Below are positions 23,401 to 33,603 of a DNA stretch of 64,000 bases, one piece after another. Position 1 is the stretch's first letter. Every line of letters begins with the position of its first letter. The DNA comes from Anastatus disparis (Eukaryota; Arthropoda; Insecta; Hymenoptera; Eupelmidae): positions 253,001 to 317,000 of the forward strand of contig JAFFSR010000032.1 in NCBI GenBank assembly GCA_017163975.1, in the 5' to 3' direction. A program made the position numbers and the translations under genes. A model generated the notes under the pieces. It saw only the letters and a list, made by a program, of their open reading frames with translations, had not been told where the DNA came from and ran no database searches.

Positions 23401-24065
23401 CTATAGGCGGGTTACCATAGTAAAATTGCCCCCTCTTAGAATCCTCATGGCTCATGTACCATTTGATGGAGGTTGAAAAAAACTCCCACACACCAATTTT
23501 CAGCCCCCTAACCCTTGCGCATGCGCAGTAAAGTCAGAATAAGTGTTTTTTCGACTTTATTTCATTTTGACGTCCTTTTACATGGAAGACTCTTGCAAAA
23601 ATATATAAGGGTAGTTTATTGTATGGCAATCAAACAAAAATTTTTGCAGATTACATAACCTTAAATATCAAACTTAAAATTGACATTTAAGATTTAAATC
23701 GTTATTTTCACACCCTCGCTATTAAGGTGTCAGATTTGAAATTGATTTTTTAAATATATTTTTACCCCTTATTAACGATAGTTATATTAGCTAAAAAAAA
23801 AAAAAATGGTGCGCCACCCTGATTTTCTCAAAAAACCGATATTTTTGCACTTTTTTCGTATTTCCTATAGCTTATGTTACAATCTAAGAATCCAAACAAA
23901 GATTTTTGGTGTATTTTATTTCTCTCTTTACGACGGTACTATTAGTTTTGAGGATAAAAGGCATTTGACCCTTATTTTTTGCAAAAAATCAACTTTTTTG
24001 CACTTTTTCATATTTTTTATAGGTTATGTTATAAGTTAAGAGCTTCAATGACTTTTTTTTGTGTA
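23400..24065 (+). repeat. Left terminal inverted repeat of the 8.8-kb transposon
   Basis: Pairs with 31107-32157 on the opposite strand. Shared landmarks: CCCCCTCTTAGAATCCTCAT, TTGCGCATGCGCAGTAAAGT, AATATATAAGGGTAG, GGTGCGCCACCCTGATTTTC and GGCATTTGACCCTTATTTTT. An open frame in each copy (FLKKPIFLHFFRISY) is a by-product of the repeat and not a gene. Confidence 0.88.
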
Positions 24066-24419
24066 TTTGTTTTTTGCTCGTTATAATTGTGCTATTATTT
24101 TCTCGATTTTTTAATAGTTCGTGCTAAAAGTTGAGAGCTGAAATAACGATTTTATGTGTAATTTTTTCTGCTTGTCATGGTGGTATCAGTTTAATCAAGG
24201 TTTTTAATATAATACGTTCAAATATTGTCGAACAATCTGATTTATACAATTGTTTGACGTTATGATCAGGTTGCAGTATATTCTGAGGGGTCGGAATTAT
24301 ATTTTACTTTCTGTTTTTCATTTTTTCGATGATTTCATATATATATATATTTAGGTTAATCTTATATACATAGGTTCGAATCAATAAACGTATTTAAATG
24401 TCTTTTTTTCTTATCATAA

Positions 24420-24910
24420 GAGAGAAAAAGGCAGAATAAGGTTGAAGTAACAACCGATACTCAATTTACATTTCTAAATGCGAGTCATAGTTTTTGTTTA
24501 TCTAAGTGATCTCATTGAAAACTGGCCTCAATTTATAGTCGATGCTCAAACTCAAGCAGACAAAGACAGAATGAGGTTTCATTGTGAGAGAAACAAAAAC
24601 AGAATGAGGATTGAGTTTGAGCACACACATCGACTGTAAGGCTCAAATTCATAGTCATAACTTGAGTATTAAGTATGACTTAAAACTTAAGTATCGTTAC
24701 TTGAGCATCAACTGTTACTTCAAACAACACTCAATTTAACACTTAATTGAAGTAACAGCTGATACTCAAGTAACAATACTTTAATTTTAAGTGATACTCA
24801 ATACTCAAGAAATGACTATGAGTTCAAGCCTAATTTTGGATCTATGGCTCGAATTCATAGACCCAACTCAAGTAACAATTGATACTTAAACCTCGTTCTG
24901 TCTTCGTCTT
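24420..24910. repeat. Nested hairpins built from ACTTGAGTAT words
   Basis: 24641-24725 pairs with 24749-24833 (AGGCTCAAATTCATAGTCAT against ATGACTATGAGTTCAAGCCT), and GTCGATGCTCAAACTCAA at about 24538 pairs with TTGAGTTTGAGC at about 24609. Outer words (CAGAATAAGGTTGAAGTAAC and GTTCTGTCTTCG) also partly pair. A foldback, MITE-like, non-coding unit inside the 8.8-kb transposon. Confidence 0.7.
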
Positions 24911-25629
24911 TATCATGATAAGAAATAGAACTTCGGATTCTTCGTGGTCGGAGATGGTAGTCGAGGTAGAAATAAGAACCACTAGAAAATAGATTTGTAG
25001 GCTTGGTTTATTCAATAAGCGATACAGTCACCTTGGAATCAGAAGATAGAAAACTTATCTTTCTAAAGGTTGCGAACACAGTGACGGACTTTGTACACTG
25101 CGACCAGAGCACACGATTCGGCGCTAGTTCTGCGCACCGCTAGTTGCGCGTGGCACTTATATATGTTTACTAGTGTGAATGTCCTTACACGCGTACTACT
25201 GGGTGGTTGCTCCGAAGCGATAAACTTAGTATATCGATATATGCTATCTTTGTTCAGCACATTGATTTCATATCTTCTGTCTCTGTAATACAGAATTGTG
25301 CAATTTTCTAGAGCAACCACCCTGGGTGTATACCCATACGTTACTAGGGAGTATGTGTGTGTGTATATATGTGTACTATAGAGTAAGTGCCCACAGGACA
25401 GACGATACAATCGTTAATTGAGTTACGTTTATGAATTCAAACTTATATTTCCATATGAATTTCTTTATTTATATGTAATGAATAATAAAGTGAGTAACTG
25501 CAAAGATTGTATGCCACAAGTTTCTGTGCACTTTTTGTAGTATCTTCATATTATTTTGATCCGAAAGTGTTAAATTATAATATTTATTAGCAGCGTACCT
25601 GGATATAAGGTTATATATATATATATATT
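24911..25629. other. Moderate-GC segment, possible LTR or promoter remnant
   Basis: About 25060-25400 is noticeably richer in GC than its surroundings and contains a TATATATG box (25160) and (TG)n near 25354. It resembles a retroelement LTR in style, but I could not define ends, a duplicate or a primer site. The open frame on the minus strand is probably fortuitous. Confidence 0.3.
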
Positions 25630-27624
25630 AGGGTGTCCCTTATTTACCAGTGTTTTTTTTTTCGTTGTGCCGCCCCCTGGATCTTTAATTTATGCTAAAA
25701 AATGAAGATTTTACTCGGAAAAAGTGAGAAAAAGACGTTTTAAACCGTGCCTATTTCGCAAAACGAGATTTTAGTCCACGTATACGCGTTATACTTAATC
25801 TAACGTATTTCATTTCTCTACTATGTTTAAAAAGAGCTTTAAACAGTTCAACTATTACATTTTTTCATGTAAAATTTGGCATAGAATTCGAATTTTTACT
25901 CATTTTAAATCAAAACGTACATATAGTAAGGTAAGAGACACTTTTACATCAGTTAAGGTCAGTTTTTTTAATGATTATTTGTTTTTTATTAATAATGAAT
26001 GTTATTTATGATTTGTCTGATTATTTTGAGTAATAATTTTTAGAATATTAGACATGAAAATTCACAAAACGAATGAATCAACATACTTTGTATATTTCAA
26101 AATGTCGGAAACACGTAAAAGCGAATGGGCGTGTACGTAAAATTCACCAAAATTCTCAAAAAATATATAATATTAAATAAAAACAAATATAGTCATTATA
26201 AAGCAATAAAATTTATTAAAATTTTTGTTGTTTTGATAAAGTTTCAATTATCATCTTTTTCCTGCAATTTTATTTTTTTACAATTGTTTGCTTATTAGCA
26301 TCTTCAAAATCTTTACGAAATTGGCATACATTTTGTATCAAGAATAATTTCTGATCTTCATTCTTGGTTCTGTTTATATAATCTTCGGTAAGTTTTACAG
26401 CTCTTTCAGCAGCATCATTTACAACACGTAAATTTTTAACAATCTCTAAGCCTTTTAAATAATCATCATTAGTAGACCAAGTCTTACAATCAGTGTACAA
26501 AAAGTTTTTGTTAATATTAAATCTATCAAAAAATAAGAGTGATTGACGATTTATAAAGTGATCTAATTCTAGAATTTTAAAATTTTTTTAATCTGTAGGA
26601 TTATTAATTATGTATTTTTTCGGAGGTAAATCATCAGTGTAAAAGTCTTTTTCTAACGATAAAACCATCTGACATCTGACTTCAAAAGATAAAGCATCAT
26701 CAAAAAATGAAATAGCACTTGCCTCAGGGGCTAAGTACCATAAATGCCTTTTGATCTTTTCTAAGGCAGCATTGGATACTAAAGAATCAATGTCAGCATA
26801 ATCGTACAGTTTTTTAATAAATTAATTAAAAACTTGAATACATCGAAGGTAGGGGAAATCGGGGTAAATCGGACCCCGGGAAATCGGACCGGCATCACTT
26901 TATGTAAAAATATAGTAAATTTTTATTTGACCAATAAGATTTTAATATTGTTACATTGAATTACTTTTATTGCTAAAGTTTTTTATTTAGTTTTAATCTT
27001 CTAATATTTACGTATATTCATATAAAGTAATGCTGGTCTGGTTTGTCCCATGGGTCCAATTTACCCTGGTTACCCCTAATATTATAAAAAAATATTATCA
27101 TACGCTTAAACCAACTATTGTAAACAAAAATTGTTTTTGAAAACAATCTTAGAAATTTCATAATGTACAAAATATGTTAATTTATAATTGTTGTAAATTT
27201 TTATGTCTATTTTTTTAAAATTATTACTCAAAATAATCAGGCAAATCATAAATAACTTTCATTATTAATCAAAAAAGCAAAAAATAATTTAAAAAACTGA
27301 CCTTAATTAATGCAAAAGTGTCTCTTACCTTACTATATGTACGTTTTGATCTAAAATAAGTAAAACTTCGTTCTTATGCTAAATTTTACATAAAAAAAAT
27401 CTAATAGTTGAACTGTTTAAAGCTCTTTTTTAACATAGTAGAGGAATGAAATACGTTAGATTAAGTATAATGAGTATACGTGGACCAAAATCTCGTTTTG
27501 CGAAATAGGCACGGTTTAAAACGTCTTTTTCTTACTTTTTCCGAGTAGAATCTTCATTTTTTAGCATAAATTAAAGATCTAGGGGCGGCACAACGAAAAA
27601 AAAACATTGGTAAATAAGGGACAC

Positions 27625-27626
<2 letters not shown>
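25630..27626. mobile_element. 2-kb TIR element in (TA)n, internally deleted
   Basis: Ends GGGTGTCCCTTATTTACC (25631) and GGTAAATAAGGGACACC (to 27625) are inverted, with pairing for about 440 bases each side (shared: AAACGTCTTTTTCTCAC-like, CGTATACGTGGAC-like and ACTATATGTACGTTTTGAT). TA repeats flank both ends, so a TA target is likely. The middle carries only the C-terminal part of a transposase-like protein (26270-26860, minus strand). Sits inside the 8.8-kb transposon. Confidence 0.85.
26270..26860 (-). pseudogene. C-terminal fragment of an unclassified transposase-like protein
   Basis: Reading leftward: LYDYADIDSLVSNAALEKIK, HLWYLAPEASAISFFDDALS, a stop near 26590, then KTWSTNDDYLKGLEIVKNLR, VVNDAAERAVKLTEDYI and KLFLIQNVCQFRKDF, ending at 26270. 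The VNDxAERAVKL block with a preceding WYL.PE block belongs to a protein family I have seen repeatedly in invertebrate genomes without a clear name. Its presence between TIRs argues that it is a transposase C-terminus. The N-terminal catalytic part is missing, so the element is non-autonomous. About 190 codons remain, one stop inside. Confidence 0.7.

Positions 27627-27627
<1 letters not shown>

Positions 27628-27699
<72 letters not shown>
27628..27699. repeat. (TA)n microsatellite
   Basis: About 36 TA units directly outside the right end of the 2-kb TIR element. Confidence 0.97.
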
Positions 27700-27702
<3 letters not shown>

Positions 27703-28483
27703 ATAAGTCAGAATGTCAATACAAAAGCTATAAAGAGTCCTGTTTTGTTTTTGCTCTTGTCTCTTATATTATTGCTTTAAATAGTTTGTTGAAACAATTA
27801 ACAAGTTTTTGACAGTAAGTTTACAAAGTGGTAATTTGCTAATGTAATTCTAATAGTAGTTTTTTACAATTTTATATTACATTTTATAATAATAATAACA
27901 AAGGATAATGAAATTATTTATTTATATAAATATGATAATTATTTAGATTTTTGTGTAGATTTGTTCTATCTTTTTTAGATTTAAAAATTCAAAAACAATA
28001 TATTTAAAAAAATATTTTTCTATTTGCAAGTATATGCTTGGAACATAGATTTGACATTTAGATATTAAATCTTAAGATTATGTGAAAGTTAAAGCTTTTT
28101 GTTTTATCAATTTGTTTTTATTTTATTTGTAACCTTTTGTATATAGCTTTATTCATGTGTGTTGCATGATTTCGGTGGAATGATTGATAATTACTATGAG
28201 AAGCTTTGAGCGGTTAAGCTTTATCATAAAAAATTATATATTGTTTGTGTGATTGAAAACTAAAACTCCAAGTTAAAATTGGGATCTTTGAAGTACTTAG
28301 CGACATTATTAATTTTTATATTTATTCATGATAACTGTTTTAAATAGTTTGTTAAAACAATTAACAAGTTTTTAACAAAGGATAATGAAATTTATATAGA
28401 TATGAAAATTATTTAGATTTTTAAAAACATTCGTTTATTTTTTATTGTTTCAGAAGTGATTTTTTTGTTGGATAATAGTAGAC
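27700..28483. promoter_or_regulatory. Upstream region of the DDE/SWIM transposase gene, possible 5' UTR intron
   Basis: No frame. A direct repeat (AAATAGTTTGTTGAAACAATTAACAAGTTTTT at about 27780 and again about 28341, and AAAGGATAATGAAATT at about 27900 and 28377) brackets the segment. TTATTGTTTCAG at 28442-28453 resembles a 3' splice site about 30 bases before the start codon, suggesting a leader intron (inference). Confidence 0.4.
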
Positions 28484-30631
28484 ATGTCATCTAATAGCGA
28501 AGGAAATACTAACAAAAAAATGAAATATGATGATCGAAAATGTTCTATATGCAATATTTATTTAAGAAAAATAAGTGGTCGAAAAAAAGGAATTCAATGC
28601 GAAACAGAACTAGAATATGCAAAAGTAGTATCTGGCAGAGAAGATATTTTCATTAATGATGTAATGTATGATCCGTGTAGAAAGCAAGTGGTAAAAAAAA
28701 TGTCAAGCTCTAAAATTGAAATATCTGATGATACTGCAGAAAATGTTTTCTCTCAAAAATCTAATATTTCGGAATCATTATCTGAAATAAGTATCAGTTC
28801 ATCATCTCAGACAAATACAGATTCGTCGTACAAAGTTGATGAAAAAGAAGAATCAGAATTCATAGAATTACAAATGCAAAGAACGATTGCAACACATAAG
28901 TATTGTTTTATTTGTGGATACAATAAACGCACAAATATAATGTTAGTGCCTTTCGAAGCAAGAATTCAAGTTTTCAGTAAAATTAACTTATTTATTCCAA
29001 AAGGCAATAGATGCTGTTCTGATCATATAATTAAAAAAATATTTTATGAAGATGAATTGAATAAAATGAAGATTTTTTCCACCAGTAGTACATCAGATGT
29101 TAATGAATTATCAAAAATACTAAGTACAATATCTGCAAAAACAGATGAAAGGTTATTAAATAAAGTAGCCGAGTTTGTTATGCCAGAAAAAAAATTAAAA
29201 GTGTTTACAGGATTATCTTGGGCACAGATCATCCAACTTAAATTACAACTCACTTCTCTTAAAGATTCCTGTGCAAGTACAGTGATTCAAGCCATCGTAG
29301 TATTTTTATTTAAAATGCGTACAGGGAACTCTAATCAAGTTATTTCTTCAATATTTGATATCAAGAGCGAACAAGTATCTCGTTTTTGTCATTCAGTCTT
29401 ATCATCTTTTGAAAAAGACGTGTCACCAAATTATTTTGGATTAAAAAATGCAGACAGAAATGACTTGATTGAAAACCAAACTTCTCAAATGACGAAAAAA
29501 TTATATCCAGGCAACCAACTTATTTTGATTTGTGATGGAACTTATATAAGGCATGAGAAAAGCTCTAATAATGAGTATCAGAGAAAATCCTATTCAGGTC
29601 AAAAAAAATATCCTCTCAATAAACTCTTTACAATGTGTTCAACAAATGGCTATGTTGTTGACCAGTTAGGACCTTATCTCGCTAACATGAATGATGCTGC
29701 AATTTTAATGAAAATATTTGAAACAATGCCAGTAATTTTACAGAAATTGCTCCGCAAAAGCGATTTTTTTGTTCTAGACAGAGGCTTTCGAGATATTAAA
29801 AAGAAATTAGAAGATATGGGTTATATTGTTCTGATGCCTGAACTCAAAGGTTCAAAATCACAATTTTCAGCACAAGAATCAAATGAAACACGATTCGTAA
29901 CAAAAATAAGGTGGGCTGTTGAAGCAGTACATGGAATTGAAAAAAAAAAATTCAGATTATTAAATCACAAACTTGACAATAAAATGATGAAGGATACTGG
30001 ATTGTATTGCAGAATTGCTCGCTATTTAAATAATTTATTTGGCAAACGCTTAGATTCTGATCATGACATTCAAGATGAAATATTTAATACCATGCAATCG
30101 AGAAGGAATATTGAAAACACACTAGCAGAATTAGTGGCAGAAAAAAGATGGTGTCGTCGTAAATTACCATTTCAGATCATAGCTCCGACTGATTTACCAG
30201 ATTTTCCTGAATTAATAGAAAAAGATTTGAAAATTCTTTTTACAGGATCATATCAACTTAAACAGACCATATCATACCTAGCAGAAATGTTAGATTCAGA
30301 TAATAATTTGAAACTAGGATATTCCATAGAACATAAAAATATTCTTAAATTCAAAGTTCAATCAAGACATGTAAACAAAAAACAATACAAATACTTCGTT
30401 GAATATAAACCAAATGGTATTGGTTATTCCAGTATCCTCAGATATTGTTGCGATTGTCCCAATGGTAACCGCACTGTTGGATGTTGTGCGCACGTTGCTG
30501 CAATAGTATATTATCTTTCATATGGAAGATATTTATCAAAAATCATAAGACCAGCTGAAATTCTTTCTAAAATGTTTCTTAATGATAAAATACAAGTACG
30601 TATTAATGAAGACAGTGACGATGATGAGTAA
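28484..30631 (+). CDS. DDE transposase with C-terminal SWIM zinc finger, intact
   Basis: A 715-aa frame without stops. N-terminus: CSICNIYL (20s) and CYFICGYN-like HKYCFICGYN (about 140) with RCCSDH (about 180) suggest two zinc-binding modules, the second of THAP-like spacing. Catalytic region of DDE_Tnp_4 style: ICDGTYI (about 350, first Asp), FFVLDRGFRD (about 428, second Asp) and RWAVEAVHG (about 480, Glu). C-terminus: CDCPNGNRTVGCCAH (about 655), a CxC...CxH SWIM finger, then YYLSYGRYL. This architecture is close to ISL2EU/IS4EU-type transposases as I know them. It should bind and cut the long TIRs at 23400-24065 and 31107-32157. Start ATG is the first in frame after a possible splice acceptor. 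The intact frame and paired ends suggest recent activity. Confidence 0.85.
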   Translation: MSSNSEGNTNKKMKYDDRKCSICNIYLRKISGRKKGIQCETELEYAKVVSGREDIFINDVMYDPCRKQVVKKMSSSKIEISDDTAENVFSQKSNISESLSEISISSSSQTNTDSSYKVDEKEESEFIELQMQRTIATHKYCFICGYNKRTNIMLVPFEARIQVFSKINLFIPKGNRCCSDHIIKKIFYEDELNKMKIFSTSSTSDVNELSKILSTISAKTDERLLNKVAEFVMPEKKLKVFTGLSWAQIIQLKLQLTSLKDSCASTVIQAIVVFLFKMRTGNSNQVISSIFDIKSEQVSRFCHSVLSSFEKDVSPNYFGLKNADRNDLIENQTSQMTKKLYPGNQLILICDGTYIRHEKSSNNEYQRKSYSGQKKYPLNKLFTMCSTNGYVVDQLGPYLANMNDAAILMKIFETMPVILQKLLRKSDFFVLDRGFRDIKKKLEDMGYIVLMPELKGSKSQFSAQESNETRFVTKIRWAVEAVHGIEKKKFRLLNHKLDNKMMKDTGLYCRIARYLNNLFGKRLDSDHDIQDEIFNTMQSRRNIENTLAELVAEKRWCRRKLPFQIIAPTDLPDFPELIEKDLKILFTGSYQLKQTISYLAEMLDSDNNLKLGYSIEHKNILKFKVQSRHVNKKQYKYFVEYKPNGIGYSSILRYCCDCPNGNRTVGCCAHVAAIVYYLSYGRYLSKIIRPAEILSKMFLNDKIQVRINEDSDDDE

Positions 30632-30971
30632 AGAAAGTTCCTATTATGAACATTTGTTATGCTTAAAAAACTATCCAGATGTGTATCCTAATTCAAATAA
30701 AAAATAATATATTTATATAAATAAAGAGACTAATTTTCTTTGAAGTAAATCTTCAATTTATTATTCAACCTCATTTGATAGTATTGAAATAATATTAACA
30801 TTATCGGAAAGAAAATTCTTAATGTAACAAATTGTTCATTTTAAAATTTATTTTTGATAGCGAAATGCAGAAAAATTATTTTTCTACAAAATTAATTTGG
30901 ATTTTTCTAGATTTCAGATTCTACGAGAATTATTATAAGTAAGGGTATTCAACTGCCCATTATTATTATTA

Positions 30972-31025
<54 letters not shown>

Positions 31026-31106
31026 GAAGTAGTAGTAGTAGTAGTAGTAGTAGAAGTAGTAGTAGTAATAGTAGTAGTGGTAGCTTTTTTTTTTTTTTGG
31101 TGGTCA
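30632..31106. other. Transposase 3' flank with ATT and GTA repeats
   Basis: No gene. AATAAA words at about 30695-30722 could serve as polyadenylation signals. Simple repeats occupy 30961-31081. Confidence 0.5.
30961..31081. repeat. (ATT)n then (GTA)n microsatellites
   Basis: About 20 ATT units followed by about 18 AGT/GTA units with few interruptions, just inside the right TIR of the 8.8-kb transposon. Confidence 0.96.
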
Positions 31107-32157
31107 AAAAATACGCAAAAAAAGTCATTCAAGCTCTTAACTTATAACATAACCTATAAAAAATATAAAAAAGTGCAAAAAAGTTGATTTTTTGCAAAAA
31201 ATAAGGGTCAAATGCCTTTTATCCTTAAAACTAATAGTACCGTCGTAAAGAGGGGAATAAAATACACTAAAAATCTTTGTTTGGATTCTTAGATTGTAAC
31301 ATAACCTATAGGAAATACGAAAAAAGTGCAAAAATATCGGTTTTTTGAGAAAATCAGGGTGGCGCACCATTTTTTTTTAGCCAATATAACTATCGTTAAT
31401 AAGGGGTAAAAATATATTTAAAAAATCAATTTCAAATCTGGCACCTTAATAGCGAGGGTGTGAAAGTAACGATTTAAATCTTAAGAAGGGGCCGAACTAT
31501 CTGTCTTTGTCTAATAGCGTTTTTCATCATTTATATAAACACTATCCGGTATAACAACAAAAAAATAGCAGCCCTCGCTAGATATTAGTATAATAAGTAA
31601 ATTTTGTAATAACAACCAAATTTTTTTACTGCGTAGTTTTTGAATAATTAGAGACCTACCAAAAAAAGATAGGTTATATTCTAGATTGCTAGTAGGTCTC
31701 TAATTAGTCAAAAACTATGCGGTAAAAAATTTGGTTGCTATTACAAAATTTACTAATTATACTAATATCTAGCGGGGGCTGCTATTTTTTTCTTGTTATA
31801 CCGGATTGTGTTTACATAAATGATGAAAAACGCTATTAGACAAAGACAGATAGTTCGGCCCCTTCTTAAATATCAATTTTAAGGTTGATATTTGAGGTTA
31901 TGTAATCTGCAAAAATTTTTGGTTAATTGCCATACAATAACCTACCCTTATATATTTTTGCAAGAGTCTTCCATGTAAAGGGACGTCAAAATAAAATAAA
32001 GTCGAAAAAACACTTATTCTGACTTTACTGCGCATGCGCAAGTTAGAGGGCTGAAAATTGGTGTGTGGGAGTTTTTTTTCAACCTCCATCAAATGGTACA
32101 TGAGCCATGAGGATTCTAAGAGGGGGCAATTTCACTATGAAAACCCGCCTATAGCCT
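31107..32157 (-). repeat. Right terminal inverted repeat of the 8.8-kb transposon
   Basis: Inverse of 23400-24065, interrupted by a 381-base MITE (31485-31865). On either side of the MITE the sequence matches the left repeat without a gap other than one TTAA. Confidence 0.88.
31485..31865. mobile_element. 381-bp foldback MITE with TTAA duplication, copy 1
   Basis: TTAA at 31481-31484 and 31866-31869. Ends GAAGGGGCCGAACTATCTGT and ACAGATAGTTCGGCCCCTTC are inverted and pairing runs through nearly the whole element. The left TIR of the host transposon lacks it, so it inserted after that transposon formed. A TTAA duplication points to piggyBac- or Kolobok-type mobilisation (inference). A second copy of the same length is at 61381-61761. 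Confidence 0.92.
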
Positions 32158-33603
32158 TTTAAATTTAGTAAAAGAAAAAATACAAAAGTTCATGAAAAAC
32201 GAACAATATTCCCTTGTAGAAAATAAGAATAACGAGTTAGAGGAAGAAGAGAACAATTCTTGTAACTTGGTAGGTGCGCCTACCATAGTAAAATCAAACG
32301 GAGGAAAGGGACGTGAAAATTAAGAGGATAAAATCAACTCTTATGTTCCCTCAAATAAAATAACAAATCAAATTTCTAATTAGAAAGATTCTTTTTATAA
32401 TCACGAAAATAAAAAGATAGAAATACAAGCTATTTTACCCAGCCATGTATAAGGAAAATTAGTTAATCAATTAAAGTTTTAGAATATTTAGAAAATATTT
32501 TTGGATCAGCAAAAACTTATCGCAAGTGAACGGGAGTTTAGCAAAAATCAAATAAAAGACAGGAAAAAATGTGATCGTCTTTTTAGATCATTTGCGCAAA
32601 ATGGAAGGAGAGGTGTGAAGAGAAGAAAATAAACTAGACAATTCTTTCAAGGACGCATGACGCGTAAATATTATGGAAACAGAGCAAATATAATAACTTG
32701 TTCCTTTTGTAATAAAAGGAGACACCCAGCGATGAATTGCTTATTAGGAGCCCGCCAGATGGGAAATCCAAACTCATTTTCGCAGCCTAATAATAATTTT
32801 CAGCCAAATCATTGGCAGAGAGGGTGAAATTTTTCTAACGCGTAAAGACCGAATGTTACTTTTAGTGGCTGGAACACTGTACTAAGTCGAAGGACAGAAT
32901 TTTTACCAAGAGGTAGAGAAAATGTATCCGGCCCTTCAGGCCGACATTTAGGGTTAAACACTGCGTATAGGAAAACTCGAGAAAATGACAGCAAAATCTT
33001 TATGCTGTAAATTCTGGAAATAATGACAGAAGTAACAATCAGAATAATAATTTTGTAAACCAAGATACACTTGCAATCAGTGTTTTTAATTACAACAAGA
33101 CACGCGTTTAGTTTAAAAATCACAGGGAAGCGGTTTGACTTTCTCTTAAGTGGGAGCGGAGAGAGGGATAACGGCTGGCACGCGCCCGACTACGTCACAT
33201 GCAACGAGTGACGGGCCCCGTGCGTTGAAACAGTTAACTTGAATTAAGCAATTACAGCACCAATTATAAGAGTAGGTCTGAGAGAATTTAAAAGGCTACT
33301 TGAGTTATGTTAGGTACTGGAGCATTAGTAAGTCTAGTAAGGAAGTTCGAAGTGTCTCCCTATATTCATATTAATATGCAAAAACCGGTAAGATTAAAAG
33401 GCATTACGCCTTATTTTTTAGAAACAATAGAAAACCTAATTGCGAATTTGGAAAATAGAAATATTGAATTTTATTCAGTAGACAAGTTTCCCATGAATGA
33501 AGCAGGAATTTCGGGCACTGATTTCTTTAGACAAACAAAAGCCAAAGTCAATTATTTTGCAAATAACTTAGAATATCAAGGTAATGTGATACATTTTGAA
33601 TGA
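32158..33603 (+). pseudogene. LTR-retroelement gag end, zinc knuckle and aspartic protease
   Basis: Continues the gag-like sequence from 23400: NLVKEKIQKFMKNEQ (about 32165-32215), then basic sequence, then a zinc knuckle CSFCNKRRHPAMNC (C-x2-C-x4-H-x4-C, about 32701-32740), typical of nucleocapsid. After stops, APIIRVGLREFKRLL leads into the protease-like MLGTGALVSLV (33307-33340). The active-site triad D-T-G reads G-T-G, so the catalytic Asp is lost. The protease would cut Gag-Pol. No reverse transcriptase, RNase H or integrase follows in the next 3 kb, so the element is truncated or rearranged. Dead, several stops. Confidence 0.75.

Larger units (their letters stand above)
23400..32157. 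mobile_element. 8.8-kb TIR DNA transposon with DDE/SWIM transposase
   Basis: Outer ends GGCTATAGGCGGGTT and AACCCGCCTATAGCC are inverted, and similarity continues for about 665 bases inward on the left and about 1,050 on the right, the difference being a MITE at 31485-31865. It splits a retroelement gag region (22673-23400 / 32158 on). The junction AAAAGGC-TATA...TATA-GCCTTTT is itself palindromic, so the target duplication cannot be fixed; TA or TATA is most likely. The intact transposase gene is 28484-30631. About half the length is other elements (24420-24910, 25630-27626, 31485-31865) and simple repeats, so the original element was probably nearer 5-6 kb. Confidence 0.82.

Noticed and set aside
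23806..24039. A 77-codon gene (also at 31137-31370 on the other strand)
   Set aside because: Both are the two copies of a terminal inverted repeat; the frame is incidental.
25063..25410. A 115-codon minus-strand gene
   Set aside because: No family resemblance, unusual composition driven by (TA) and (TG) words; looks like LTR or promoter remnant.
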